The position numbers and the translations under genes were made by a program. A model generated the notes under the pieces. It ran no database searches, had not been told where the DNA came from, and saw nothing but the letters and a program-made list of their open reading frames with translations. From the NCBI GenBank assembly GCA_900549155.1, contig URNF01000055.1:1-11633 (forward strand): a DNA stretch of 11,633 nucleotides, in the 5' to 3' direction. Source of the stretch: an uncultured Oscillospiraceae bacterium. Its GTDB lineage: Bacteria; Bacillota; Clostridia; Oscillospirales; Acutalibacteraceae. Shown in pieces: positions 5,800 through 11,633 of the stretch. Every line of letters starts with the position of its first letter. Positions within the stretch are counted from its first letter, which is position 1.

Positions 5800-8548
5800 C
5801 TCCCCGCACAAGGTTCCACTCATAAAAGAACCAATTTATCGGCGCAGGCATTTCGCCCGCAAGCGCTTTGCGGCAGTTCTCAAGGAAAAGTGTCCACCGC
5901 TTTTTGTAAAATCCGGAGAAAAGCCCCGCCCACTGCCGATTGGCATAGTCGTGCAGGCTGCCCTCCTCCGACATGATATAGGTGCCGAACGTGGTGATGA
6001 GCGATTTGGCGTTCATCAGATATGTCCGCTTTGCGAAATCGTCGCCGCCCGCAGCGCGCGCCTTACACATGTCGAGATAGCGCGAAAGGCAATAATAGCG
6101 GTTTTCTCCCGTCGTCGCTTCCATTTTGTCGATGAGCGACAAAAAAACGCTTGCCGCTTTGTCAAACGCCGCCGCATCCTTTGCCCCAAAGGCGTCCGAC
6201 AGCTGTGCATAGACGGCGAGGGCTTCATTCGACAGCACCTGCTGCCGCACCGAAACAAGGTCATAGCGATAGCCCGCACTTTTTGACAGCGCCGCCTCGT
6301 CCGTTTCCAAAAGCCGCAGCGCGTCGCAAAGCGCAGCGGCGGGATAGCCGATCTCCGCGTTGCCCCAGGCGGAAGCAGTCTTCAGCCCGAACGCGGGGCG
6401 CGCGTTCACGATGCACTCCGGTGCGCCCTGCCCCAGCACGTTGTGCTCCGCCTTATACACCGTGTCGAGCAGGATGTCCCACGCCTTGTTTGCGGCGGCG
6501 CTCTCCTTGCCGTAGCGCCTGGCGGCATAGGCATGCACCCAGTCGTTCAGATCGACGGGCACGGCGGGGGCGTCGGCATTTTCCTGCCACACACTTTCAA
6601 AAAGGAAGTCATACAAAACGGGATTATTCTCGCTCGCCTCACAGGTCATGCCGATGCCCGCAAAATGCGTGCAGGTGTTCAGCACCTGCGGGATGGCACG
6701 CGCCATGTTGTCGAGGTGCCCGTGCAGCCCCAGCCTGCCGCCGAAGTTGTTGAGCATGCAATAGACCCACGGTGTGCCGTCAAATTCCGGCGCATAGCCG
6801 TGGTTGGGGTTGTCCGCCCTGCCGTCGCTGAAATTGGGCGATTTCTCGGCATAGAGATCGAGAATGAGCGCATGCTCCCGCCCGTGCGGCACGTCGCCGA
6901 GTCCCAAAAGCAGCTCCGAGGTCGGGTTTGCCTGCCACGACTGAATGATCCACACGGCGTCCTTTTGCGCTTTCTGCATTTCCGAAAGCACCGTTTTGGC
7001 GATGACGCGCGGCGACATGCCGCCCGTGATGCCTCCCTCGTGGAACGGATCGGTCGCAAAATACTGCGCGTCCCCCAGCACCTCGCGCTGCACGCGATAG
7101 AAAAGCGCGGCATAGCGCGCAAAGCACGCGCTGTCGGTTTTCAGCATCGCGGGACGCTGCAGCCCGCACCAGGTGCCCTGCGGGATCACCTCGGCGGTCG
7201 GATCGTATTTTTGTATGTCGGTCGGGACCATGCCGCTGTAGCCCTGCAGCACCCGCCGCATGGAAAGGCGCTGCATGATGCGCCCGTTTTTGCGTGCAAG
7301 CGCCGTCCGTTCAGAAAACCAGCTGTCGTGCAGCGGACCGCCGATGCCGAACATGTTTGCCATGAAAAACCACGCGAAATAGGCAGGCCCCGGCAAAAAC
7401 GCCTTTGCCGCGTCATCGGAATAGCCGAGCTCCGTCAAAAACCGTCGCCAGACCTCCTCGCCCGCCGTCGTGTCCAAAACGGTGTTCACACCGTTCAGCG
7501 CCAGAAAATCCAGCTCGTCGCGCCATTCCTTTTCGCCGAAAAACGCGTTTGTATAGGAAAGCGTGCAGAAGTTATAGGCATAGCGCACCCTTGCCTTTGT
7601 CTCGCGATAGACAGGCTTTGCGGGGAGGATCGGCTCTTTCGGCAGGTGCACCTGATCGCCCACCTGCGACAGATGCACATGGCAGCAATATTTGAGATAA
7701 TGGTTGAGCCCCATGGCAAGCGAAACGCCGTTGTTGCCGCAGATCTCCACCTTTCCGCCGTTTTCGGCGACCGAAAACCAATCGTATTTTCTTTCCTCGC
7801 CGAGGACGAACCGAAACCACGAAACATACTGCTCACCGAGCCGCCGCGCGACAATGCCCGCGACCTCGTCGCGTGTTTCCTTTTGTGTCACGGGCGCGGC
7901 ATATGCCGTGTCCGCAAAGGCGGGAATGTCGATCGGCGGGCGCGGGATGCGTGCTGTCCCGCTCGGTCTGCCCATGAAGGTGACCTTTTCAAAAGCCGCC
8001 TCGGGCGAAGCGGAATGGTATTCGAAAAAGACGCGGATGACGCGCGCCTCTTTCCCGCCGAGGGCATAGATGTCGCCGTTTTCGCCGCACGGGCTTTCAT
8101 CGTCCTTCACGGCGGCAAGCGAAAAGTCCCGCCCGTTCATGCTCGTATACAGGGAATACTGCGAAAAGCCCTCGCGGCTTGTGAACACCGACACGGTGTC
8201 AAGAAAATAATTTTCCGCAAGCGGAATGTCGAAAGCGCGCGGGTAAAGGTTTTCACGGTTCAACTCCCCGCTCGCAAAAACGGTGATGTCGTCCACCGTG
8301 CCTGCGGTGAAAAGATACAGCCCCGATGCCGTGATGGGCGTGGAAAGGGCCGCGCAAAGTGCGCCGCTTTCGTCCGGCGCGAACGTGCCGACGAAAATGA
8401 GCGTGTCGGTCACGGCGTTTTGCGCATACCGCACCTCGACGGGGCAGGACGCCCGCGCGCAAAGCCGCTTTATGCTGCGGTTGCCGCCGAAGTCCAGCGA
8501 CACGCCGCCCGCGATCGCCTTTTTCACGAAATCCACCGTTTTTTCCAT
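5789..8548 (-). CDS. GH89 alpha-N-acetylglucosaminidase (NAGLU-like), cytoplasmic
   Basis: Predicted to release terminal alpha-linked N-acetylglucosamine, as found in heparan sulfate and in alpha-1,4-GlcNAc-capped mucin glycans. It has 919 residues. Seen: an N-terminal discoidin (F5/8 type C)-like beta-sandwich at about 40-195 (FSQYSLYTSMNGRDFSLAA); a NAGLU N-terminal domain at about 225-310; a TIM barrel at about 312-650 with LALNGVNTVLDTTAGEEVW at 348-366, LPGPAYFAW at 385-393, VWIIQSWQANP at 532-542, LILDLYAE at 561-568 and YCMLNNFGG at 596-604; and an alpha-helical C-terminal domain at about 665-915. By alignment from memory to human NAGLU E316 and E446, the catalytic pair is E504 in DPFHEGG and E637 in TCEASENNP; their spacing (133) is close to the human 130. 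No signal peptide is visible. ATG at 8548 has AGGGG 8 nt upstream; a start at 8608 would lie on the promoter. The gene interrupts the yqfD-phoH neighbourhood. The exact substrate is not shown. Confidence 0.93.
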   Translation of the reverse strand: MEKTVDFVKKAIAGGVSLDFGGNRSIKRLCARASCPVEVRYAQNAVTDTLIFVGTFAPDESGALCAALSTPITASGLYLFTAGTVDDITVFASGELNRENLYPRAFDIPLAENYFLDTVSVFTSREGFSQYSLYTSMNGRDFSLAAVKDDESPCGENGDIYALGGKEARVIRVFFEYHSASPEAAFEKVTFMGRPSGTARIPRPPIDIPAFADTAYAAPVTQKETRDEVAGIVARRLGEQYVSWFRFVLGEERKYDWFSVAENGGKVEICGNNGVSLAMGLNHYLKYCCHVHLSQVGDQVHLPKEPILPAKPVYRETKARVRYAYNFCTLSYTNAFFGEKEWRDELDFLALNGVNTVLDTTAGEEVWRRFLTELGYSDDAAKAFLPGPAYFAWFFMANMFGIGGPLHDSWFSERTALARKNGRIMQRLSMRRVLQGYSGMVPTDIQKYDPTAEVIPQGTWCGLQRPAMLKTDSACFARYAALFYRVQREVLGDAQYFATDPFHEGGITGGMSPRVIAKTVLSEMQKAQKDAVWIIQSWQANPTSELLLGLGDVPHGREHALILDLYAEKSPNFSDGRADNPNHGYAPEFDGTPWVYCMLNNFGGRLGLHGHLDNMARAIPQVLNTCTHFAGIGMTCEASENNPVLYDFLFESVWQENADAPAVPVDLNDWVHAYAARRYGKESAAANKAWDILLDTVYKAEHNVLGQGAPECIVNARPAFGLKTASAWGNAEIGYPAAALCDALRLLETDEAALSKSAGYRYDLVSVRQQVLSNEALAVYAQLSDAFGAKDAAAFDKAASVFLSLIDKMEATTGENRYYCLSRYLDMCKARAAGGDDFAKRTYLMNAKSLITTFGTYIMSEEGSLHDYANRQWAGLFSGFYKKRWTLFLENCRKALAGEMPAPINWFFYEWNLVRGVAL

Positions 8549-8565
8549 GTTGACATCCCCTATCC

Positions 8566-8579
8566 TTCCGTATACGGAA
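8566..8579. promoter_or_regulatory. Palindromic operator candidate at the GH89 promoter
   Basis: TTCCGTATACGGAA is a perfect 14-bp palindrome beginning directly after the -10 box and covering the predicted transcription start. A repressor bound there would block RNA polymerase. This is the usual layout for substrate-induced glycosidase genes under LacI-, GntR- or similar regulators. No regulator gene is in the window, so its identity is unknown. Confidence 0.6.
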
Positions 8580-8608
8580 AGTATAGCAAAAAGTTTTTGG
8601 CTTGTCAC
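8580..8608 (-). promoter_or_regulatory. Sigma-A promoter of the GH89 gene
   Basis: On the minus strand: -35 GTGACA (8608-8603), 17-nt spacer, -10 TATACT (8585-8580) with an extended TGC directly before it. The predicted start is near 8573, about 25 nt before the ATG. It starts 18 bp after the yqfD stop, so the gene is not only dependent on read-through from yqfCD. Confidence 0.82.
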
Positions 8609-8626
8609 CCCGATTATCCGCTTTTT

Positions 8627-9823
8627 TTATGGATTTGGGGCTGTTATGTCCAAAAGCTTTTCGACGGCGATGTTTTCCTCACAGCGCAGCGTCACCGTCA
8701 GCGTGCAGCCGTTTTCCGCGTCTGCCGTGCGCGCCGTCTGCTCAATGACCGTCACCCCCGTCGCAGCGAGCGCGTCGATCTTTTTTGCCATACGTTCCTC
8801 GGCAGCAAGCAGCGCCGCGTCGGGCGAAAAGTGCACCGCCGTTTTCCCGAGCGGCGTATAGCAGCGCTCCACAATGCCGATCGGCAGGGTGATGCCGTTT
8901 CTCTGCGGCTGGCGGGCATATTCCGCGACGGCATATGTCCCGGAAAGCGCACTGCTGCCGAAAAGCGGCATTTCCCATCTGAGAAACCGCAAAGAGGGAC
9001 GATAGATCACGCTGCCGCAGGGCAGCAGCTGCTCCTCGGTCTCCGGCACGGTGACCGTCAGCGTGCGGAACGTCTCCGCCGTCACCTCGCCCGCCGCACG
9101 AAACAGGCGCACGTTCCCCGACGCGCTCTCCACCGCCCCGCTCACCAGCAGCGTACCCGCCGTGACACCGTCCCCGACGGCGACAGTCGCCTGTCCGCTG
9201 TAGACTCGCAGCGAAAGGATCCTGCCGTCGCACGCGGCGACAAGGTTGGACGCGGGCGCGGAAAAATCCTGTATCGTCGGCTGACGGTCGCGCTCCTTCA
9301 CCGCCACCCGAGCCACACAGCCGTGGGGATTGACGGAAAGATAGACAAGCTCGGGCAGCCCCGACAGCGCCTGCATGCGCAGATTTTCCATATCCACGTC
9401 GCCGATGCGACAGCCGGGATACACGCCGAGTGCCGCAACCGTTTCGAGGATTTTTTCATCGGACAGCGTGACATTTCCCTCGGGCTGCACGATCCACACA
9501 AAGCGGGACAAAAGCACCAGCAGCGCCGCTGCAAGCACCAGTCCCACGGGCAGCCCCGCGCGGCGGCGATAGGGAAAAAGGCGGAAATATAGCCCGCTTT
9601 TTTTCACCACGCGCAGGCGCATGCATGCGCGTTTTGCGACAGGGCGCAGCGCGCGGTACTGCCTTGCGGGGCAATAGCCGTAAAACCGCTCCCCGACCCT
9701 TTTTGTGTCGGAAACGCGGATGCCGCACGCCGTCGCGTCGCTCAAAAAATCTGCGGGAAACCCGCCCTCACCGCAAAAGCGGACATAGCCGACAAAAAAA
9801 CGCCAAAGCCGCAGCCATCCCAC
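8627..9823 (-). CDS. yqfD: Sporulation protein YqfD
   Basis: Membrane protein of the YqfD family (398 residues), made in the mother cell during sporulation in B. subtilis and needed for efficient spore formation at a late (stage IV) step. Seen: a basic cytoplasmic N-terminus with FLSDATACGIRV at 26-37; a single strong membrane helix at about 90-111 after RRRAGLP; and an external beta-rich part that begins with a POTRA-like segment, ILETVAALGVYPGC at 125-138, and VAVKERDRQPTI at 173-184. The start is GTG at 9823, with AGGGGG about 8 nt upstream. It lies 11 nt after yqfC, clearly one transcription unit. No terminator is visible after its TAA stop, so some transcription may run into the GH89 gene. 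Biochemical activity is unknown for the family. Confidence 0.93.
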   Translation of the reverse strand: MGWLRLWRFFVGYVRFCGEGGFPADFLSDATACGIRVSDTKRVGERFYGYCPARQYRALRPVAKRACMRLRVVKKSGLYFRLFPYRRRAGLPVGLVLAAALLVLLSRFVWIVQPEGNVTLSDEKILETVAALGVYPGCRIGDVDMENLRMQALSGLPELVYLSVNPHGCVARVAVKERDRQPTIQDFSAPASNLVAACDGRILSLRVYSGQATVAVGDGVTAGTLLVSGAVESASGNVRLFRAAGEVTAETFRTLTVTVPETEEQLLPCGSVIYRPSLRFLRWEMPLFGSSALSGTYAVAEYARQPQRNGITLPIGIVERCYTPLGKTAVHFSPDAALLAAEERMAKKIDALAATGVTVIEQTARTADAENGCTLTVTLRCEENIAVEKLLDITAPNP

Positions 9824-9834
9824 AAGCCGTCCCC

Positions 9835-10101
9835 CTATTCCTCAAATCCGAGCGTCACCATTCTGCCGCTGATCGTCGCCGTGCCGCCCGCAAAGCAGGT
9901 CACCCGCAGATCCTCTCCCGCAAAGCGCACGACCCCCTCGACCGTGTCGAGACGGATGCAGTCGGCATCATAGCACAGCACCCGCCGACACCCTTCGACC
10001 ACCGCCTCGCGGTTGCCGGAAAGCTCCATCGTGAGCGCGGGGCGCAGCGTGCCGGTCGGCATTTCGAGCGCCCTTTCGATGCGTCGGGACAGTTTTGCCA
10101 T
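9835..10101 (-). CDS. yqfC: Sporulation protein YqfC (YabP/YqfC family)
   Basis: Small 88-residue protein of the YabP/YqfC family, all-beta after a short N-terminal helix. Seen: MAKLSRRIERALEMPTGTL at the N-terminus, then LTMELSGNREAVVEGCRRVL at about 23-42, IRLDTVEGVVRFAGEDLRV at about 49-67 and a final GRMVTLGFEE, matching the family's repeated beta strands. In B. subtilis yqfC precedes yqfD and is under sigma-E in the mother cell; the same order is kept here. The ATG at 10101 has AAAGGGG about 8 nt upstream. It is transcribed divergently from ylbJ across 65 bp holding a pair of CATATG boxes. Molecular role unknown. Confidence 0.92.
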   Translation of the reverse strand: MAKLSRRIERALEMPTGTLRPALTMELSGNREAVVEGCRRVLCYDADCIRLDTVEGVVRFAGEDLRVTCFAGGTATISGRMVTLGFEE

Positions 10102-10121
10102 ATCATCATCCCCTTTCTTTC

Positions 10122-10151
10122 AGCATATGCTTAGAGCGGAAACCATATGCG
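10122..10151. promoter_or_regulatory. Symmetrical divergent sigma-E-like promoter pair (yqfC / ylbJ)
   Basis: On the minus strand GCATATG (10150-10144), 14 nt, CATATGCT (10129-10122). On the plus strand GCATATG (10123-10129), 14 nt, CATATGCG (10144-10151). Both fit the sigma-E layout of a -35 with ATA, a 14-nt gap and a -10 starting CATA. Both flanking genes are mother-cell sporulation genes in B. subtilis. Caveat: the predicted starts would fall at or in the Shine-Dalgarno sites, so the same boxes may instead be a regulator binding site. Confidence 0.42.
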
Positions 10152-10166
10152 CGGGGGTGGCGAGAC

Positions 10167-11258
10167 ATGTTCATACACACGGTGACGGCGCGGCGGCTGC
10201 GCCTTTTTGCGGCGGCGGGCGGGCTTGTTCTTTGCGGTGCCGCCGTCTTTCTTTATCCCGCCGCTGCGGCGGCGGGTGCGTCGCGCGGCATGTCGCTGTG
10301 CACCACCGTCATCATCCCGTCGCTTCTGCCGTTTTTGGTGCTGTGCGGCACGTTTCTGCACAGCGCACTGTGCGGCGCGGCGGGACGGGTGCTGCGCCTG
10401 CCGACGGCGTTTCTTTTGCGCCTGCCCGGCTGCTGCGGTGCGCCGATCCTTTTGTCCCTCATCGGAGGCTTTCCCGCGGGCGCGGCGGCGATCGCCGCTT
10501 TGCTGCAGCGGCGGGAGATCGGCGAAAGGGACGGGGAGCGGATGCTGCATTTCTGCGTGTGCGCCGGTCCCGCTTTCACGGTGGGGGCTGTCGGGATCGG
10601 CATGCTCGGGAGCGCTGCGCGCGGGTGGCTGCTGCTTGCCGCGCAGTGGGGCAGTGCGCTGCTCATCGCCCTTTTTGAAGCGCGTTTTGCAAAAAAGCCC
10701 GCAAAAAAACCGTCGGCAAATGCCGACACGCCGCTGCCGTTTTCCGCCGCCTTTGCCGCCGCCGTGAACAGCGCCTGTCTGTCGCTTTTGTATATGTGCG
10801 GGTTTGTGGTGCTGTTTTCGGTGCTTTTGTCACTCCTTGACGGCAGCGGGCTTGCCGCACGGCTGTATGCCCTGTCGCCCTATGCCGCCTCGCTGACGGC
10901 GGGCGTTTTAGAGGTGTCGTCCGGCTGCCTTGCCGCCTGCGCCGACACGCCCGTGTCCTATTTTCTTTTGGGGTTTCTTCTCGGCTTTGCGGGACTTTCC
11001 GTGCAGTGTCAGATACGGGCGCTTTTGCGGGAGCATCCTGCCGTCTGCCGTCGTCTTTTCACCTATCGCCTGCTGCAGGGAACGCTCGCGGGGCTGCTCA
11101 CCGTGCTGCTCTTTTCGGTCGTGCCGCTGCCCGCTGCCGCGATCGCTGCCGACACCGCGCGTGTGCAGTGGTTCACCGTCTCACCCTATGCATCCCTCGC
11201 CATGCTCGCCATGTGCATGACCGCTTATTTTTCGGTCGGGATTGACAAAAGTCGATAA
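10167..11258 (+). CDS. ylbJ: Sporulation integral membrane protein YlbJ
   Basis: Multi-pass membrane protein of 363 residues, related to the nucleoside-recognition (Gate) fold; in B. subtilis YlbJ is made under sigma-E and is needed for spore cortex formation. Seen: about eight hydrophobic segments (near 13-30, 45-70, 90-113, 130-148, 153-171, 205-224, 264-280, 304-325, possibly 341-356); the conserved glycine/proline turn GGFPAGA at 100-106; LEVSSGC at 248-254; and GFAGLSVQCQI at 273-283. ATG at 10167 is chosen because an earlier in-frame ATG at 10095 would run over the divergent promoter and into yqfC. A G-rich stretch, GGGGGTGG, ending 6 nt before the ATG serves as RBS. The end of the gene (att gac aaa agt cga taa) contains the -35 box of the next promoter. 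Confidence 0.92.
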   Translation: MFIHTVTARRLRLFAAAGGLVLCGAAVFLYPAAAAAGASRGMSLCTTVIIPSLLPFLVLCGTFLHSALCGAAGRVLRLPTAFLLRLPGCCGAPILLSLIGGFPAGAAAIAALLQRREIGERDGERMLHFCVCAGPAFTVGAVGIGMLGSAARGWLLLAAQWGSALLIALFEARFAKKPAKKPSANADTPLPFSAAFAAAVNSACLSLLYMCGFVVLFSVLLSLLDGSGLAARLYALSPYAASLTAGVLEVSSGCLAACADTPVSYFLLGFLLGFAGLSVQCQIRALLREHPAVCRRLFTYRLLQGTLAGLLTVLLFSVVPLPAAAIAADTARVQWFTVSPYASLAMLAMCMTAYFSVGIDKSR

Positions 11259-11270
11259 AAACCGTATACT
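11242..11270 (+). promoter_or_regulatory. Consensus sigma-A promoter for the small cysteine protein
   Basis: TTGACA (11242-11247), 17-nt spacer, TATACT (11265-11270): a perfect -35 and a five-of-six -10. The -35 box lies within the last codons of ylbJ. The predicted start is near 11277, about 22 nt before the GTG start codon. Confidence 0.85.
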
Positions 11271-11298
11271 GTATGGGATGTGAAAAGAGGTGTGTGCC

Positions 11299-11514
11299 GT
11301 GAAAAGGCGGTTATACGGGAATGAGATCCCGCCCTGCTGTGAATATTGCGCCAACGCCCGCCGCGGCGTTGAGGGGCGTTCCATGCTGTGTATGCGGCAC
11401 GGCGTCGTCCCGCCGTATCACCATTGCCGCCGTTTTCGGTATGATCCCTTAAAGCGCGTGCCGGTGCGACAGGCGGCGCCCGCCGGATTTTCGGAAGAGG
11501 ATTTCCGTTTGTGA
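11299..11514 (+). CDS. Conserved small cysteine-containing protein, unknown function
   Basis: A 71-residue soluble protein. It resembles a group of unnamed Clostridia proteins that I recall only by pattern (LYGN near the start, a CEYC motif, YDPLKRVP, and a final FSEEDF), so the family link is from memory. Seen: C14-x2-C17 (in CCEYC), C31 and C43, with H34, H41 and H42 nearby, which could form a small zinc site; then YDPLKRVP at 48-55 and an acidic end. GTG at 11299 is chosen because AAGAGGTG (GAGG at 11287-11290) sits 8 nt upstream; the GTG at 11290 is part of that site. It has its own consensus promoter and lies just before a tRNA gene. There are no membrane segments. Function cannot be assigned. 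Confidence 0.75.
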   Translation: MKRRLYGNEIPPCCEYCANARRGVEGRSMLCMRHGVVPPYHHCRRFRYDPLKRVPVRQAAPAGFSEEDFRL

Positions 11515-11524
11515 CAAAAAAATC

Positions 11525-11554
11525 TTGACAAACGATGGGCGTTAGTGGTACAAT
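11525..11554 (+). promoter_or_regulatory. Sigma-A promoter of the tRNA-Gly gene
   Basis: TTGACA (11525-11530), 18-nt spacer, TACAAT (11549-11554) with an extended TGG before it. The predicted start is near 11561, about 11 nt before the mature tRNA 5' end. This strong arrangement suits a stable RNA gene. Confidence 0.85.
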
Positions 11555-11571
11555 ACGACTTGCGCCGATAT

Positions 11572-11633
11572 GCGGCTTTAGCTCATCTGGTAGAGCGCCA
11601 CCTTGCCAAGGTGGAGGTAGCGAGTTCGAGCCT
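11572..11633 (+). tRNA. tRNA-Gly (anticodon GCC), cut by window end
   Basis: Acceptor 5' strand GCGGCTT (11572-11578), T8 A9, D arm GCTC/GAGC (11581-11596), anticodon stem CCACC/GGTGG around loop TTGCCAA (11603-11609) with anticodon GCC at 11605-11607, variable loop AGGTA, T stem GCGAG and loop TTCGAGC (11620-11631). The rest of the T stem and the acceptor 3' strand lie beyond the window. It reads glycine codons GGC and GGU. The gene is partial only because of the window edge. Confidence 0.96.

Noticed and set aside
8549..8608. Longer start for the GH89 gene at 8608
   Set aside because: The additional 20 codons lie on the -35 and -10 boxes and the palindrome. ATG 8548 has a well-placed AGGGG.
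8601..8640. Terminator after yqfD
   Set aside because: CCCC/GGGG and ATCC/GGAT can pair only with an internal mismatch region and an 11-nt loop, and no U-run follows; not a convincing intrinsic terminator.
6443..9592. 1049-codon open frame on the plus strand opposite the GH89 gene and yqfD
   Set aside because: It is antisense to two well-supported genes, and its arginine/histidine-rich composition is what the complementary strand of GC-rich coding DNA gives. No domain or plausible start is visible.
10095..10166. Longer start for ylbJ at 10095
   Set aside because: It would cross the divergent promoter and enter yqfC, and the added residues are not membrane-protein-like. ATG 10167 has a G-rich RBS.
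11262..11269. CCGTATAC shared with the GH89 operator palindrome
   Set aside because: Only 8 nt match, and most of it is the TATAC of the -10 box; the second palindrome arm is missing, so a common regulator is not supported.
11512..11531. Possible terminator between the small cysteine protein and the tRNA promoter
   Set aside because: TTTGT and ACAAA arms flank an A-rich stretch, but the stem is 5 AT-rich pairs and no U-run follows.

Overview
The window looks like part of the chromosome of a GC-rich, endospore-forming Clostridia member (Bacillota), probably a gut Oscillospirales-type organism. Three things point this way. The sporulation genes yqfC, yqfD and ylbJ are present. The order yqfC-yqfD-(gap)-phoH-ybeY-era-yqzL-recO follows the Bacillus subtilis cluster. 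Shine-Dalgarno sites of the AAGGGG/GGAGG type precede most genes. I see no plasmid, phage, insertion-sequence or CRISPR signature. Lineage below class level is inference.

Minus strand, from high to low coordinates: yqfC and yqfD (10101-8627) are a sporulation pair. Next is a GH89 alpha-N-acetylglucosaminidase gene (8548-5789) with its own strong promoter and a 14-bp palindrome over the predicted start of transcription. A second strong promoter (5799-5771), whose -35 box lies inside the last codons of the glycosidase gene, opens the housekeeping operon phoH-ybeY-era-yqzL-recO-mutS2 (5745-18). These genes are very tightly packed: phoH/ybeY overlap by 32 nt, ybeY/era and recO/mutS2 by GTGA, and yqzL/recO by 65 nt. 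The only gap, between era and yqzL, carries a perfect 9-bp hairpin that runs into the yqzL ribosome-binding site.

Plus strand: ylbJ (10167-11258) diverges from yqfC across 65 bp that contain two symmetrically placed CATATG boxes. They resemble sigma-E promoter elements facing both ways. Then come a 71-residue cysteine-containing protein (11299-11514) and the start of a tRNA-Gly(GCC) gene cut off by the window edge. Each of these two has a near-consensus sigma-A promoter.

How the genes work together: phoH, ybeY and era act in ribosome and RNA maturation, recO in recombinational repair, mutS2 in recombination or collided-ribosome quality control, and yqfC/yqfD/ylbJ in the mother cell during sporulation. 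The outlier is the GH89 enzyme, a sugar-scavenging gene with probable local control placed inside a conserved core cluster. The B. subtilis neighbours yqfF (c-di-AMP phosphodiesterase), dgkA and cdd are missing from the places they usually occupy. There is no gene-free stretch over 300 bases. No intrinsic terminator was found by eye.
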